Part shown: piece after piece, positions 34,689-46,248 of the stretch | Position numbering within the stretch: the stretch's first letter is position 1 | Layout of the letters: each line of letters starts with the position of its first letter | From: Gordionus sp. m RMFG-2023 | Taxonomy: Eukaryota; Nematomorpha; Gordioida; Chordodea; Parachordodidae | Assembly: GCF_954871325.1 (NCBI RefSeq) | Contig: NC_088775.1 | Span: forward strand, 49,143,561 to 49,207,560 | Length of the DNA: 64,000 nt | Reading direction: 5' to 3' | Position numbers and translations under genes: made by a program | Notes under the pieces: model-generated | Told to the model about the DNA's origin: nothing | What the model saw: only the letters and a program-made list of their open reading frames with translations | Database searches by the model: none

Positions 34689-36781
34689 TAGAGGTAGGCG
34701 CGGGCCGTGAAATTACGCGTGACCCATCGTGTTACGGTGGGTCACGGCGTGAGTGTGAATAAATTTCAAATTCTAAGGCGTGACTAAGCGTGACGGGCTT
34801 TCCCAAAATTTTCCCCGGGCGTGTTCGGGCGTGAAAATAAATTCCCCGTGAATCACGGAAATTTTAATTTTAAAATTGTTTTTTATAAATATAAATTTGC
34901 AATTTTATAATTATATTATATATTTTCCTATTTAATTTAGTTAATTTATGAAAACTAAAAATCTTCCGCATTTTATAAACAACATCCGGTATAATTTCGT
35001 TAGTTCTTTTTTTTATGTTCAGGTGTTTTTTATCGCGAGACTTTATGCTAAATTTTGCTTAAACATTTTACAGAAAAGTTGGTTATATTTTATTTGTAAA
35101 GATCTTCAATTTTTAAATGCAGTAGAAAGTTGTTACATATGGATAACAAAATATAAAAGTTGTGAACTGAAAAACTCTCATGAATACTATAGGTCCAAAA
35201 ATATACCATGAAATAAAATTTAAGATTAAAAGCATGATATATAATAATTACTTGTCCATAATCACTGATATTTGGACGGATGACTATAAAAATCTAAGTT
35301 TTTTAACCATTATAGGACATATTATCATTAAGGATTTTAAATTAAAACATTTGTTTTGGCCACAAGGGCAATGGATAAAAAAAAACGTCAAAATTAAAAG
35401 TGCAGTCATTTCAATTTTAAGAGAATATACAGAAGTAGAAAATCACTTAAATAAATGTATAGTTGTGAGTGATAACGAAGCAAATCTTATAAGTGCATTC
35501 AAAGATGACGAAACGCTAGCATGTATATGCCATATACAAATAATATTATGCATTATGTTTTTGACAAATGTTTAATTGAAATAGCCTTAAATATAAATGG
35601 TGTAAAAAAAATAGTACAATATTTCAAACAATCTACAGCTAATAGCAAACTAAACCACACCCTTAAACAAGATGTAACAGCGAGAATAACGAGATGGAAC
35701 TCTGTATATATCATGATGCAGAGTTTCTTAAAATCAGATTCTGAAATACAGGCGCTTGTTTAGCGAGCAAGAATTAAATAGATTAGCCACAATTGATATC
35801 AGCATCATACGCGAGTTAGATAAATTTTTATCAATATTTAAAGAATGCTCGGATAATCTGAGAGCAGATTCTCGTCACAATAAATGAAGTTTGTCTATGG
35901 AAACAAAAATTAGTAAAATTTTGTTAACCTTCTGAAGCTGAACGTGATACAATAATAATCAAAACCTTAAAATACAGAACAAGATTTCTTTTAAAAGATT
36001 ATTATGCAGCCACTACATAAGGTAGGCGTAATTCTAGATCCGAATTTAAAGAGGAAAATGATAACAATCTTAAAAATGCTAAATGATATAAAATTAGATG
36101 ATATGCATAAGTCAATGCCAACTATCATTTATAGCTTTACTAACTTATCCTAAACTCATAAAAAACCGTATATTCTAAATGTTCAATACCAACTATCACT
36201 TTCCTAATTCATCCTACACTCATTAGAGAATTTCTAGATGATTCTGATGAAGCATCAACTTCACCGATGAAGGCTGTGAGGATGAACTTAAAAGATTCAT
36301 ATAAGATAAATAACAAAACAATATTTGAAGTTTTGGAAGCAGGAATATTCGAGAAAATTACCGGGTAAAATTTTGTCAGCTGCAAGTTTGGCTTCTAGTG
36401 AAAGGTTATTTTCTGCAGCCAATCTCTTATTAGAGGAAAGGCGTATACAATTGAAATAAAAAAAGATGGACATTCTTCTTTTTCTAAATAATATTCGATT
36501 TATAGATTATTTTTATTTTTTGTTATTAATATGGATTATGAAATTAGAGAAATAAATAGAATGAATTCAAAAAAGTGTAAAATTATAGCAATAGTTTTGA
36601 ATAATTTAAAAACATCGTGAATTTTCGGGCGAGACGGGCGTGAATCAAAATATTGCTTGTCGTGAGCGGGCGGGTCGGGTCGAAATTTTTTTAGTGGTAA
36701 GCGTGAATGGGCGTGAATTTTATTTATTGCCACCGTGAGCGGGCGGGCCGTGAATGAAAAATTAGGCCAGGCCCACCTCTA
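34689..36781 (+). mobile_element. hAT element with complete ends and exact 8-bp duplication
   Basis: The left end is TAGAGGTAGGCGCGGGCC, the right end GGCCAGGCCCACCTCTA. Both flanks are 'gttccaag' (34681-34688 and 36782-36789). Subterminal regions are GC-rich and repetitive ('gcgtgac', 'gggcgtgaa', 'gggcgggtcggg'). The exact duplication and well-matched ends point to a fairly recent insertion, although the transposase inside has decayed. It interrupts the unrecognised minus-strand frame described separately. Confidence 0.9.
34960..36490 (+). pseudogene. hAT transposase (ZBED-like)
   Basis: Plus-strand frames give, in order, 'LSIITDIWTDDYKNLSFLTI' with 'IGHII' (the catalytic TDxWTS block), 'IVVSDNEANLISAFKDDETL' followed by 'ACICHIQ' (the TDNxxNMxxA and CxxH block), 'DVTARITRWNSVYIMMQSFL' (the TRWNSTYxML block), 'DISIIRELDKFLSIFKECSD', 'VGVILDPNLKRKM' (the LDPRFK block), and finally 'AASLASSERLFSAANLLLEE' followed by 'RRIQLK', stop, 'KKMDILLFLNN'. 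The last is the hAT dimerisation end, with the expected ASSERxFS core. Stops and shifts separate several blocks, and a stretch of about 60 bases near 36110-36230 is tandemly duplicated. The N-terminal BED finger is not clear. Confidence 0.85.
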
Positions 36782-36989
36782 GTTCCAAGTTAATACTATT
36801 AATAAGAGCAGGATAAGAAGATGGAGGCATAACAGGTTCATTGTTGTTAAAGAAAGTACCTGATGAAGGGCATCTGTTGGCTCGTTTACCAAGACAAATA
36901 ATTTTATTACCTTTTATTAGGGATACATTGTTATTGCACATGGACATATCACCATGGTTATGTTATTTTTATGTATGATTATGTTTAAA

Positions 36990-37760
36990 GATTATTTTAT
37001 ATTGAAAGATTCTTGATATACAAAACAAAACTTATCTATTTACACTTAGTTTTAATCGATTGAACCTGGCCTGAAGGGGGGAGAGGGTAAAAAGAATAAA
37101 AATTGGTTATTATTTTCAAATAACAGGTAACAACTAACATAAAAATAAGAAAAAATTCTCATTTCCCCTCATTTTTCACGGACTATCTACTAGTAATATT
37201 ATAATAGCCTCTCTTTGTCACCTTTCATAATAATTTGATGTCGAAGTTAGGCTAGTAATCAGGTATTCAGTCTAATTTCAAGATTTCAAGAGAAAAAATA
37301 ATGATGGACAAATATATTACTAATTTGTGTTATGCTCTCCCAAAACCAAATAACTTTGAGAGAAAAAAAACCAAGTAGTACAGAGTTGGAAGGGAAAAAT
37401 ATGCTTATAAAATATATAGAGGTGGTATGTGATAATAAATGTAGGAATAAATATACTTGGTTGATATATAATTAATAATAAATTATTTAGTAAATTTGTT
37501 AAAATTTCAGAGAACTTTTAATTTTATATTTCATTTTTTTGGTGTAAAATGCATGTGAGGATTAACAATTACAGGTTGATTTGATATGGTTTTGTGATAG
37601 GAAATATTTTTGAAACTATATAAGGGTAATTAATTGTTAATGATGGAGGGATATGGAAGAAGGTATGACTATATATATATATACACATAGTGAGAGTGAA
37701 AGTATTTGAAATGTTTTATTTAATTTGGTGGTGACCATAAATTTTTACTTTTGGGTATGT
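36990..37760. other. Stretch without recognised features
   Basis: AT-rich sequence with a short less-AT block at 37050-37260. I see no coding frame, element end or repeat of note apart from a short TA run near 37665-37685. Confidence 0.4.
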
Positions 37761-39346
37761 ATGTTGCCATGTCTCCCCCCATCAGTGGGAGACTCCCGCA
37801 ATTTTTTAGTTTACACGCAGACATCTCTCTCCCGCAAAACTACTGCAATTGGAAATCTCCTGCAAAAATCTACCGCAATTTTTTAATATCTCCAGCAATT
37901 TATTTTTTTTAGTTTTAAACATTTTCAATATATAAATAATAATTTTGAGAGACATTAATTGATTATTTTTATATTTTTAAAATAAATTTTAAATATTTAT
38001 TCGAAAAACATGTTTAGTTCGTAAATTTCTTTCTATCCTATTTTATTTTTATCCTATAATAAATCAACATCATTCCATTCATATAAGTCAGTACAGGGGA
38101 GTATATCAACATCGATTGCAATACAAAAATATTCTCAAAAATAATATAAATACAGATGCAACTACAATTGCGGAAATCGTATACATCTATCATGTAGTTC
38201 AACATTCACAGAGCTATATCATCACAATGTGGGTCGAATCTTTTTCTCATGATATTTAAAGACTCCAATATAAGTGCAAACCTTACTTGTGGCAGAACAA
38301 AGATGAGCAAGGTTATCACAAGTGTTTTAGTACCTGAATCCTAGAGGTCAATTCTAGACGATTTGAAAGATGGGCGTCCATATGCAATTCTAACAGATGC
38401 ATCTAATAAGGGAAATATTAAAACATTTCCCTCGATCCTTTGCTATTTCAACAAGAATTAGAACATTTCAGTAAAACTGTTAAAATTTTTTCCACGTATA
38501 GTGAAAAATCCAACGATGTGGCTAGCCACATAATGGTAAATATAGCTTATTCAGGGTTATCAATGATTTTCATGTCAGCTTTCTGCGCTGATAATACCTC
38601 TGTAAATTTTGGCAAAAACCAAAGTTACCGAATTGAGGCAGCACAATAATGAATTAATACCAATTGGCTGTATATGCCATATACAACATAATTCTTGTAA
38701 GAGGGCAATAAATGTAGGGGAGACCAGGGCTAGTCGGCAATTTTTGTCAAAATCGTCATAGCTCCGAAAATAATGATCATATAAGATCTTACAAAATACC
38801 AATAGATACCTTAAACATCTACCTATAAATATATACTGTTATATTTTTTAAATATTTAATAATTATTTCTCTAGAAAGGTTTTAAAAGTCATTTTTTGAA
38901 CCTAGTAGTAACCCGTGGTTAGTCGGATCATCGATGGGGCTAGTCAAATCAAGTGGTTTATTAGGCTTCTTATGGGACAAAAAATTTTTTTCCAGATTTT
39001 AATATATAACTATGATACTTTATTTATATAATAATCTATTTACAATTATAACAAATAAAATAACAATCTTTTTTTACAGAGAACCACTCTACATTGAAAC
39101 CAATCTTCAAAATTGTGAAAACTTTTATAATCCTGTTTACATATAATACATACATCTTTTATTAATTTTTTATTAATGTTTATTTTTTATTAATAATAAA
39201 TTTACTCAAAATTTATCTAAAAACATATTTAAATATTAACATCATTTGATTTTATTATCAGGTTAAATATAATCTGATAACTAAAATGTTCATGTCAAAT
39301 AAAATGAATTAATTTGAATCATATTATATTGTCAATTAAAATCAGA

Positions 39347-39536
39347 GTTGTACATTTGCTCAAAATAAAAAGATCTTCGATCGTAAAATTTGAAGATCTT
39401 TTATTTTTTTAAAATTTTGTGTAACGATCTTCAAAGATCTTCATGATATTTATTTTTTTACCCCTTTATTAAAAGCCCAGATGTTTTTCAATTTTATTAA
39501 TATAATATTTCTTTTATGTTTTATACCTCTCCTCCT

Positions 39537-39604
<68 letters not shown>
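39347..39604. repeat. Half of a palindromic MITE fused to a (TTTC)n microsatellite
   Basis: 39347-39531 matches one arm and the centre of the complete palindromic MITE at 48912-49328: it starts CAGAGTTGTACATTTGCTCA, includes 'gatcttcaaagatcttcatg' and ends 'ttttatacctctcctcc'. A run of about eighteen TTTC units (39532-39604) takes the place of the second arm. Confidence 0.75.
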
Positions 39605-40145
39605 TATATATATATAAATATTTGTATGTTAGATATAATTCATTTTAAGTATATTGATATTATTATCAGGCCAAAATTTATATGCTAAAATGTTCATATC
39701 TAATAAAATGTATTAATTTGAATCATTATATATTGTCATTAAAAAAATATATATATTATATTTGTTTGCTGGATATAATTAATTTAAATAATTGATCTTT
39801 TATCAGTCTAAAATGTATATATGCGATATATATAATATCTGTGACATTATATAATATATTATCACAATATGTATATGAAGATTTTAGTTTGCAAGATATT
39901 TATTTAGGTCTGATATTATATTAAAATAGAAATGTATTATGAAAAATCAATCACATTAATAAATTTATATAATAATAATTATTTAATATATTACATTTAT
40001 AAAATATTATATTTTAACCTGTAATAAATGGTATTTTTCTTAATGGGATATCATTTTTATACAGTTTTATAGTTTTTTCATAATTTTTTAGTAAAAATTT
40101 TAATATTCTGAATTTTGTATATATATTTGGGTACCATAATAATAT

Positions 40146-40341
40146 TGTTGATTGATTATAAATTTAAATTTGAATAGTTAATTTTAGTTTTATTTGAATA
40201 TTGTTTATTTTATATATTAACTATTTAAGTTAATTATTTTCAATTAATTTTATATATATATAGACTGTATTTTTTAGATAAAAAAGATATATAGATAGTA
40301 ATAATAAAATTAAAATAAGTCCTTACATTTATTTATTTACA
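40146..40341 (+). repeat. 5' LTR of the young gypsy element
   Basis: 196 bases, TG...CA, very AT-rich, with a 'tatatatatatagactg' stretch near 40250-40266 that could serve as a TATA region. Its partner is 46058-46248. Confidence 0.92.
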
Positions 40342-40358
40342 TGGTGCCCCGGTTACGG
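40342..40358 (+). promoter_or_regulatory. Primer-binding site
   Basis: TGGTGCCCCGGTTACGG stands directly after the 5' LTR. The leading TGG pairs with the CCA end of a tRNA. I could not assign the tRNA species with confidence. Confidence 0.7.
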
Positions 40359-40665
40359 TGGTACGGTTTTTTGTTTTAAATTAAATTTAAATGATAAAAG
40401 TTTTTTAAAAAAAAATTTTAAAAAATATCCTTACCTTGAATTCTTTTGTTAAAAATAAAAAGTAAACGAAATACTTATCAAATTCGTCGTTCGATATGGG
40501 AGATGTTAAAGGACAAAATAAAAATTTTTTGACTTTTCTTTTCGATAGTCAAAATTTTATCCAAATTTACAAATTTATAAAAAGGTAAAAAAAAAATATA
40601 TATATATATAGATAAAATAAAAGAGTATATATATACAAATATAAAAAATATTTTTCATAAAAATA

Positions 40666-40899
40666 ATGTTTTGTTTTAAAACGTATGATATACCTCAACA
40701 CGTTATTATTGATGATATGTTAAATGAAATGGGAATTAAAGAATTTTCTTACGTACGTGATACTAGGACAAACGAAATTATTTTTTATTTTAAATCTTTA
40801 CGTAAAATGATTAATGCATTTATGTGTCTTAATGGCAAACCATATATTCTAGATGACAATAATTTTATTTTTATATTTTATAAAATTATTGATTATTAA
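40666..40899 (+). CDS. Small leader ORF of the young gypsy element
   Basis: A 77-codon ATG frame in the roughly 900-base leader between the primer-binding site and gag. It reads in part 'YDIPQHVIIDDMLNEMGIKE' and 'FMCLNGKPYILDDNNF'. It has a balanced make-up and no stops, unlike the AT-rich sequence around it. I do not recognise it and most gypsy elements have nothing in this place. It may be an accessory frame or a chance frame; the mixed composition favours coding. Confidence 0.45.
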   Translation: MFCFKTYDIPQHVIIDDMLNEMGIKEFSYVRDTRTNEIIFYFKSLRKMINAFMCLNGKPYILDDNNFIFIFYKIIDY

Positions 40900-41253
40900 A
40901 ATTTAAATATCTTTATGCTTTAGATATTTGACATTATATTTATAGAAAATTTTCTCTATAAATTTACGTAATATTTAACTTATAGAATGTCAATAAATTT
41001 TTTCTAAAAACTTAGTCACGAATTAGTATTAAATTTTTCAAAGACAAATTATATTGAAGCTTAGTGGATCAAATCCTCTTTACGAATTCGAATTAGAATT
41101 TTTATTGATAAACTATTAAAACTTAGTGGACCATATTATCTTGATTAAAATTAAAATTTTTAGACAACTTAAATTTGATTTTAATGAACGACAATGTTTT
41201 GCTTTTACGATTTTAAATATTGAAAGTTTACTTTACTCAAATAAAATTATATA

Positions 41254-44200
41254 ATGGACGAAAAATTAACTCTTACACACACTCAATATGTTCCTAAATT
41301 TCCCAAGTTATCAGGAAAATTATCTGAGACTTACCTTAACTTAATAGAAACATACTTTGAAGGACATATTGAGTCAGACTCATCTAAAATTAGGACACTA
41401 TTATGCAGCTTACCAATTGAGATTGTAGACCAAGTCACGTCGATATGTTCTAAAGCACAATTAAAAGATTTTAATATTGTTTTTGGTAAATTAAAACTGT
41501 TAATTCCAAGTGAGGACATTAATGTAAATATAAAGAACTTTAACTTAGCGGTACAAGGTGCCGAGGAGTCCTTCCATACTTTTTATTTTAGAATTTCAAA
41601 ACTTCATAAAAAATGCGATTTTGATAACGATACAAGAATGATTGAGAAATTAATAACTTGTTCTTTAAATGATAATATCAGAAGGAAGTTAAATAAACAT
41701 AAGCACGAAGGTTTAGATAAGATGATGAAATTAGGAGTGGAGTTAGATGGCAGTAATATTAAACCAGACGTTAGCGATACAAATTATGTAGACAATGATA
41801 AAAAATTTGATAAAAATAAAAAGTTTTACAATTTAAACATGGATAAAATACCATACAAAAGTACTTTTAGTAATAATGAGAATAATTCTTATGATTATGA
41901 ACGTAATAATTTTAAAGAAAATAATTTTAATTATAATGGACGTAACATTCATAAGGAAAATTTTGATTTTAAGAAGAGGAATTATAATGATTTTAGGCCT
42001 AATTATAGTGCTAGCCGAAACTATCAAAACAATATTTTTCGAGACAGTGAGGGTAACTCTAGAAATTTTCGTAATAACCAATCTTCGAATAACAATTCAA
42101 ACTATTACGGAAGAAACTCCATGTGGCACAACAACAATAATGCAAACAATTATGATAGAAACAATGCCTGGCAATACAATAACAATTCAAACAATTATGG
42201 TAGAGGTACTTGGCAAAACAATAATTTTAATGGGAGAAACAATTCCTGGTCTTACAACAATCAAAGAAATCAGAGTCAATATAATAATCGATATGGTTAT
42301 CAATATCAATCCTATAATAACAACAATAATGGAGAAAATAATGCGTGGAAAAATTATAATCAGTATATTAATCAAAGAAAACCATTACAATATAATGACG
42401 TGAATCAAAGTAACATCAATTGTAACATGAACATTGAAGAGATTGTTGAAGAAAAATATAACCCTACACAAAATAATAATGGTAGTGATTTTAATATCAA
42501 CAATTTAACTGAGTTTAAACTTAATGATAATGCGTTCATGACCACTTTAAAAGTAAATGATGCTGTTGTTACTATGCAGGTTGATACGGGATCCAAGTTT
42601 ACAATTATACCTCATGAAATGGCTAAACAAATAGGTATTAAAGATCTTAAAAAGTCCACTCTACAACTTTCAGCTTATGATGGAAACTTAATCAAGATTA
42701 TTGGCGTCACTCAAGTTAAAGTAACCTACGAAGGTATCACCAAACACTTGCAAGCCGTGATCGTTAAATCTAATAAAAATGCGTTATTGGGACGTATGTG
42801 GATTAATGCCTTTAGTAATATTTTGAACAAATTTATAGCAAACATTGATACCAACTTTGAAGATGAAATAAAGAAATTAATAAAAGATTGCGAATCTAAA
42901 CTGACTAAAAAACCGATCAATAAAGGGAATGTCAAAATATATTTACGTAACGACGCCAAACCGAAAATCATACCACCTAGACGGTTACCTTATTCAAAGA
43001 TAGACGCTGTTACTAAAGAACTTATGAGATGGATAGGAGATGGAGTCATTGAGCCTGTAACAGATGTCCGATGGGCAAGTCCGATAACCGCTGTCTACAA
43101 GGATAATGGGAGCGTTAGGGTTTGTGCCGACTTCAAAGACACTGTCAACCCAGCCCTTGAGGACTTCAGATACCCACTTCCAAGAATAAATGACCTTATC
43201 GCTAAGCTCAAGGAAGGGAAGAAGTTCACCAAGATAGATTTCAAGGATGCGTTCCTACAAATTCCCATTGATGAAACTTGCAGAGACATATTAACTATAT
43301 CTACACACAGGGGGTACTACCGGTTTACCAGACTTCCTTTTGGGTTAAAGACTTCATCTGCGATTTTTCAACAAATTATGGATCAAATTTTCAGTGACAT
43401 GAAAGATGTCATATTTTATATTGATGATCTACTAATTACGGGAAGTAGTGACGAAGTTCATTTCAACAACATAAAGAAGGTTTTTGAAAGAATACTATCT
43501 CATGGTTTAGTGCCTAATTTTGCAAAAAGCTTATTTTTCAAAAAAAGTCTAAGGTTCTTAGGACATGACATCGACGCCAAGGGGATCCACGCCAACCATG
43601 ATAAAATCGAGGCGATTGTTAAAATGCCGGAACCAAAATCAGCCGCGGAATTGTCAACGTTTCTAGGTATGGCCGGGTACTACAGAAAATTTTTGAACAA
43701 CTTCGCTGAAATAGCTGATCCTTTATACAAGATTGTTAACAAAGAAAAATGGGAGTGGAATTTAGAACACTCCAAAAGTTTTGATGATCTAAAGACATTG
43801 ATTAGTCTTCCTCCAGCTTTGACGTACTTTAATCCTGAACTACCTATCGGAATTGCGACTGATGCATCTAAAAGAGGTTTAGGAGCTGTTTTGTTCCACA
43901 CTGAAAAAGATGGCAAAGAAAAACCGATAGCTTTTGCATCAAGAACTTTAGCAAATCTGAAACAAATTATACCAATATTGAGCGTGAAGCTTTGGGCATT
44001 ATGTTTGCTATCAAGAGATTTCAAGAATACTTGATAGGGACTAAGTTCACTATTATAACGGATCACAAGCCGCTAATCCATATTTTCACCAAAGGGCTCA
44101 AAGATAATAGCACCATGTCATTAAGGTTACAGAAGTGGAGTATAATTTTGGGGGGTTACGACTTTAACATCAGATATAAAGCTGGTAAATACAATGTTGT

Positions 44201-45492
44201 TCCCGATTGCCTCTCAAGACTACCACAAGTAATTGATGATGACGTTATTGATGATATCGCGATTATAAATGACTTTGGCGATATACCTCTTAGTTTTGAC
44301 CGAATACGTGATGAAACATCCAAAGATTTTGAATTATCTCAAGTTATGAATAATATAAGAAATAATGTGCCTATCCAAAATAAAATTTATGAAAATATTG
44401 AACAAGAACTAAGTATCATAAAAGATTGTCTGTACAAAAGCGACAAAATAATAATTCCGTCAAGTCTGAGAAAGAACATACTGAAGGCGTTACACGAAGG
44501 TCATTTGGGAGCTGGTAAAATTAAATCCTTAGCCAAAGATCGTATGTGGTGGTCTGGTATGGTCAACGACATTGATTTGGAAGTCAAAAGTTGCGATGAT
44601 TGTAATATTTATCATGACAATCAAGAAGATACAAAATCCATGGGTAGCAGCGACTAAACCATTTGAAAGGATACACATAGATTATGCGGGTCCGTTTTTT
44701 ACAAAGAATTGGTTGATAATCGTTGATGCTTATAGTAAATTTCCAGTTATAGTTCCGGTAAAGAGTATTACGACTGAATTCACGTTAAAGGAAATTTATA
44801 AAACTATTTCACTATTTGGTATACCTGAAACCATTGTTACAGATAATGGTACCAATTTCACGAGCAAAGATTTTGAAAAATTTTGTAGCAATTATGGTAT
44901 AAAACATGTACTAACATCGGCCTATCATCAGCAATCTAATGGACAAGCTGAACGTATGGTGAGAACATTTAAAGCTCATATGAAAAGAAACATAAAGATT
45001 GGCTTAGAAACTGCGCTGGACAGATTTTTGTTCAACTATAGAAACACGCCGAATGACACTACGGGAGTTACACCGTCCAAAAGAATGTTTAACCGCGACA
45101 TTAGAATAAAGTGGGATTTATTAAAACCTTTGGAGGATAAAGTTGGTGAAGTCTTCATGTCGTTACCACGAAATCGAACTTTTAATAGAGGAGACTATGT
45201 TTGGTATAAGAAACAGGGTGATGATACGTGGTGCAAAGGCAGCATCAAGCTTAAAGAGAGTAACACCATGTTTCAAGTTTATACTGATAAAGGGATAGTA
45301 AGTAGGCATATTGATCAGTTAAGGAAAAGAGAATGTTACAACAATTTAAAATATTATGAAATTGACCCTAAAAATTTCTCTAAGGGGGGAAGTGTTGTGG
45401 ACACAAAGAATGAGATTAAGATACCAATTACTAGACCAATAAGAATTAAAAATAAACCTGATTACTTAAAAGATTACGTGCTTAAAATTTAA
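41254..45492 (+). CDS. gag-pol region of the young gypsy element
   Basis: Parts in order with rough positions: gag (41254-42500), whose second half (about 41860-42400) is a long Asn/Arg/Tyr-rich tract of GRNN-type repeats and which shows no Cys-His knuckle; an aspartic protease with the VDTGS active site (about 42530-42850); reverse transcriptase (about 42960-43560) with the YIDD catalytic box; RNase H (about 43840-44210); and integrase (about 44450-45350) with an N-terminal H2C2 zinc module and a DDE core. The tail to 45492 may bind chromatin or DNA. The gag and pol parts seem to share one frame. About two interruptions are present; I treat the copy as a recent fossil. Confidence 0.88.
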
Positions 45493-46044
45493 ATGTAAAA
45501 CGCTAAAAATAAAACGCTAAAAATATAAAACGCTTAAAACGCTAAAAGTATAAAACACTATAAAAAATAATATAATAATCGTTATGATTTATCATTCCTT
45601 ATTCTGGATTTTATTCCTTATTCCATAAATTATCATTCCTTATTACATATTTTATTGTTCCGAAATTCAAAATTTTATTCGTGCATATTATTCATACATT
45701 TGATTTGATCAACTATTCCAAATTACATATTCCGATTTATTCCAAATTCCAATATTCAACTGGATTAATGATAATAACAATTTTGAGAAATGTGAACAAC
45801 ATACGATAAGGATATCAAACCAACGATAACGTTCAAACCTACGCGATTGATTCAAGCCTACAAAACGTACAAACTCACGCAACTCTAATAAACGATTTTA
45901 TCAAACCTACGTGATAGAATCAAGCCTACGAGAACATTTGAGACTTATGCGCTAACCAAGATAAAACCGAGTACAATCGAAACAGGAAAAACTTCTAGGA
46001 CAACAAGCTCTCGATGACTGCTGAGAAGAAGCTTCGTTGTTTGT

Positions 46045-46057
46045 AGAAGAGGGGGAA
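46045..46057 (+). promoter_or_regulatory. Polypurine tract
   Basis: AGAAGAGGGGGAA directly before the 3' LTR, the usual primer for plus-strand synthesis. The stretch 45493-46044 before it is untranslated; it begins with short 'aaacgctaaaa' repeats (45495-45555) and has 'caaacctacg'/'caagcctac' repeats near 45820-45950. Confidence 0.8.
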
Positions 46058-46248
46058 TGTTGATTGATTATAAATTTAAATTTGAATAGTTAATTTTAGT
46101 TTTATTTGAATATTGTTTATTTTATATATTAACTATTTAAGTTAATTATTTTCAATTAATTTTATATATATATAGACTGTATTTTTTAGATAAAAAAGAT
46201 ATATATAATAATAAAATTAAAATAAGTCCTTACATTTATTTATTTACA
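46058..46248 (+). repeat. 3' LTR of the young gypsy element
   Basis: 191 bases, matching the 5' LTR except for a 5-base length difference in the 'gatatata' region. Confidence 0.92.

Larger units (their letters stand above)
34481..36947 (-). pseudogene. Unrecognised gene interrupted by a hAT element
   Basis: On the minus strand an ATG at 36947 opens a frame (MSMCNNNVSLIKGNKIICLG...) that runs to the hAT insertion at 36789. The frame reappears beyond the hAT at 34688 and goes on (IPITSSSNITFNTETIPI..., SMAEAQEWLEKFMNEPPQY) to a stop at 34481. With the hAT and one copy of its duplication left out, the codons join without a shift (...AAC TTG GAA CCA ATA...). The result is about 123 codons open in a region of about 75% AT, where that is unlikely by chance. 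An in-frame stop lies six codons before the ATG, so the start is plausible. I do not recognise the protein; it could be a host gene or part of another transposon. Confidence 0.5.
40146..46248 (+). mobile_element. Ty3/gypsy LTR retrotransposon, young and nearly whole
   Basis: The element has two direct LTRs (40146-40341 and 46058-46248) that start TG and end CA. They are identical apart from one 5-base length difference. The flanks are 'aatat' on both sides (40141-40145 and 46249-46253), the 5-bp duplication expected for integrase. A primer-binding site follows the 5' LTR and a purine tract precedes the 3' LTR. The order gag, protease, reverse transcriptase, RNase H, integrase places it in Ty3/gypsy. 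The near-identical LTRs mean a very recent insertion. The coding region is open over long stretches with about two interruptions. It sits inside a mariner-like element that sits inside hAT copy BC. Confidence 0.93.

Noticed and set aside
41876-42403. 175-codon plus-strand frame, Ile/Met-rich
   Set aside because: It overlaps the Asn-rich gag tract in another frame; long runs of aat codons give ata/taa-free shadow frames rich in Ile.
41833-44066. Several minus-strand open frames across the gypsy coding region
   Set aside because: They are antisense shadows of a real coding region and resemble no family.
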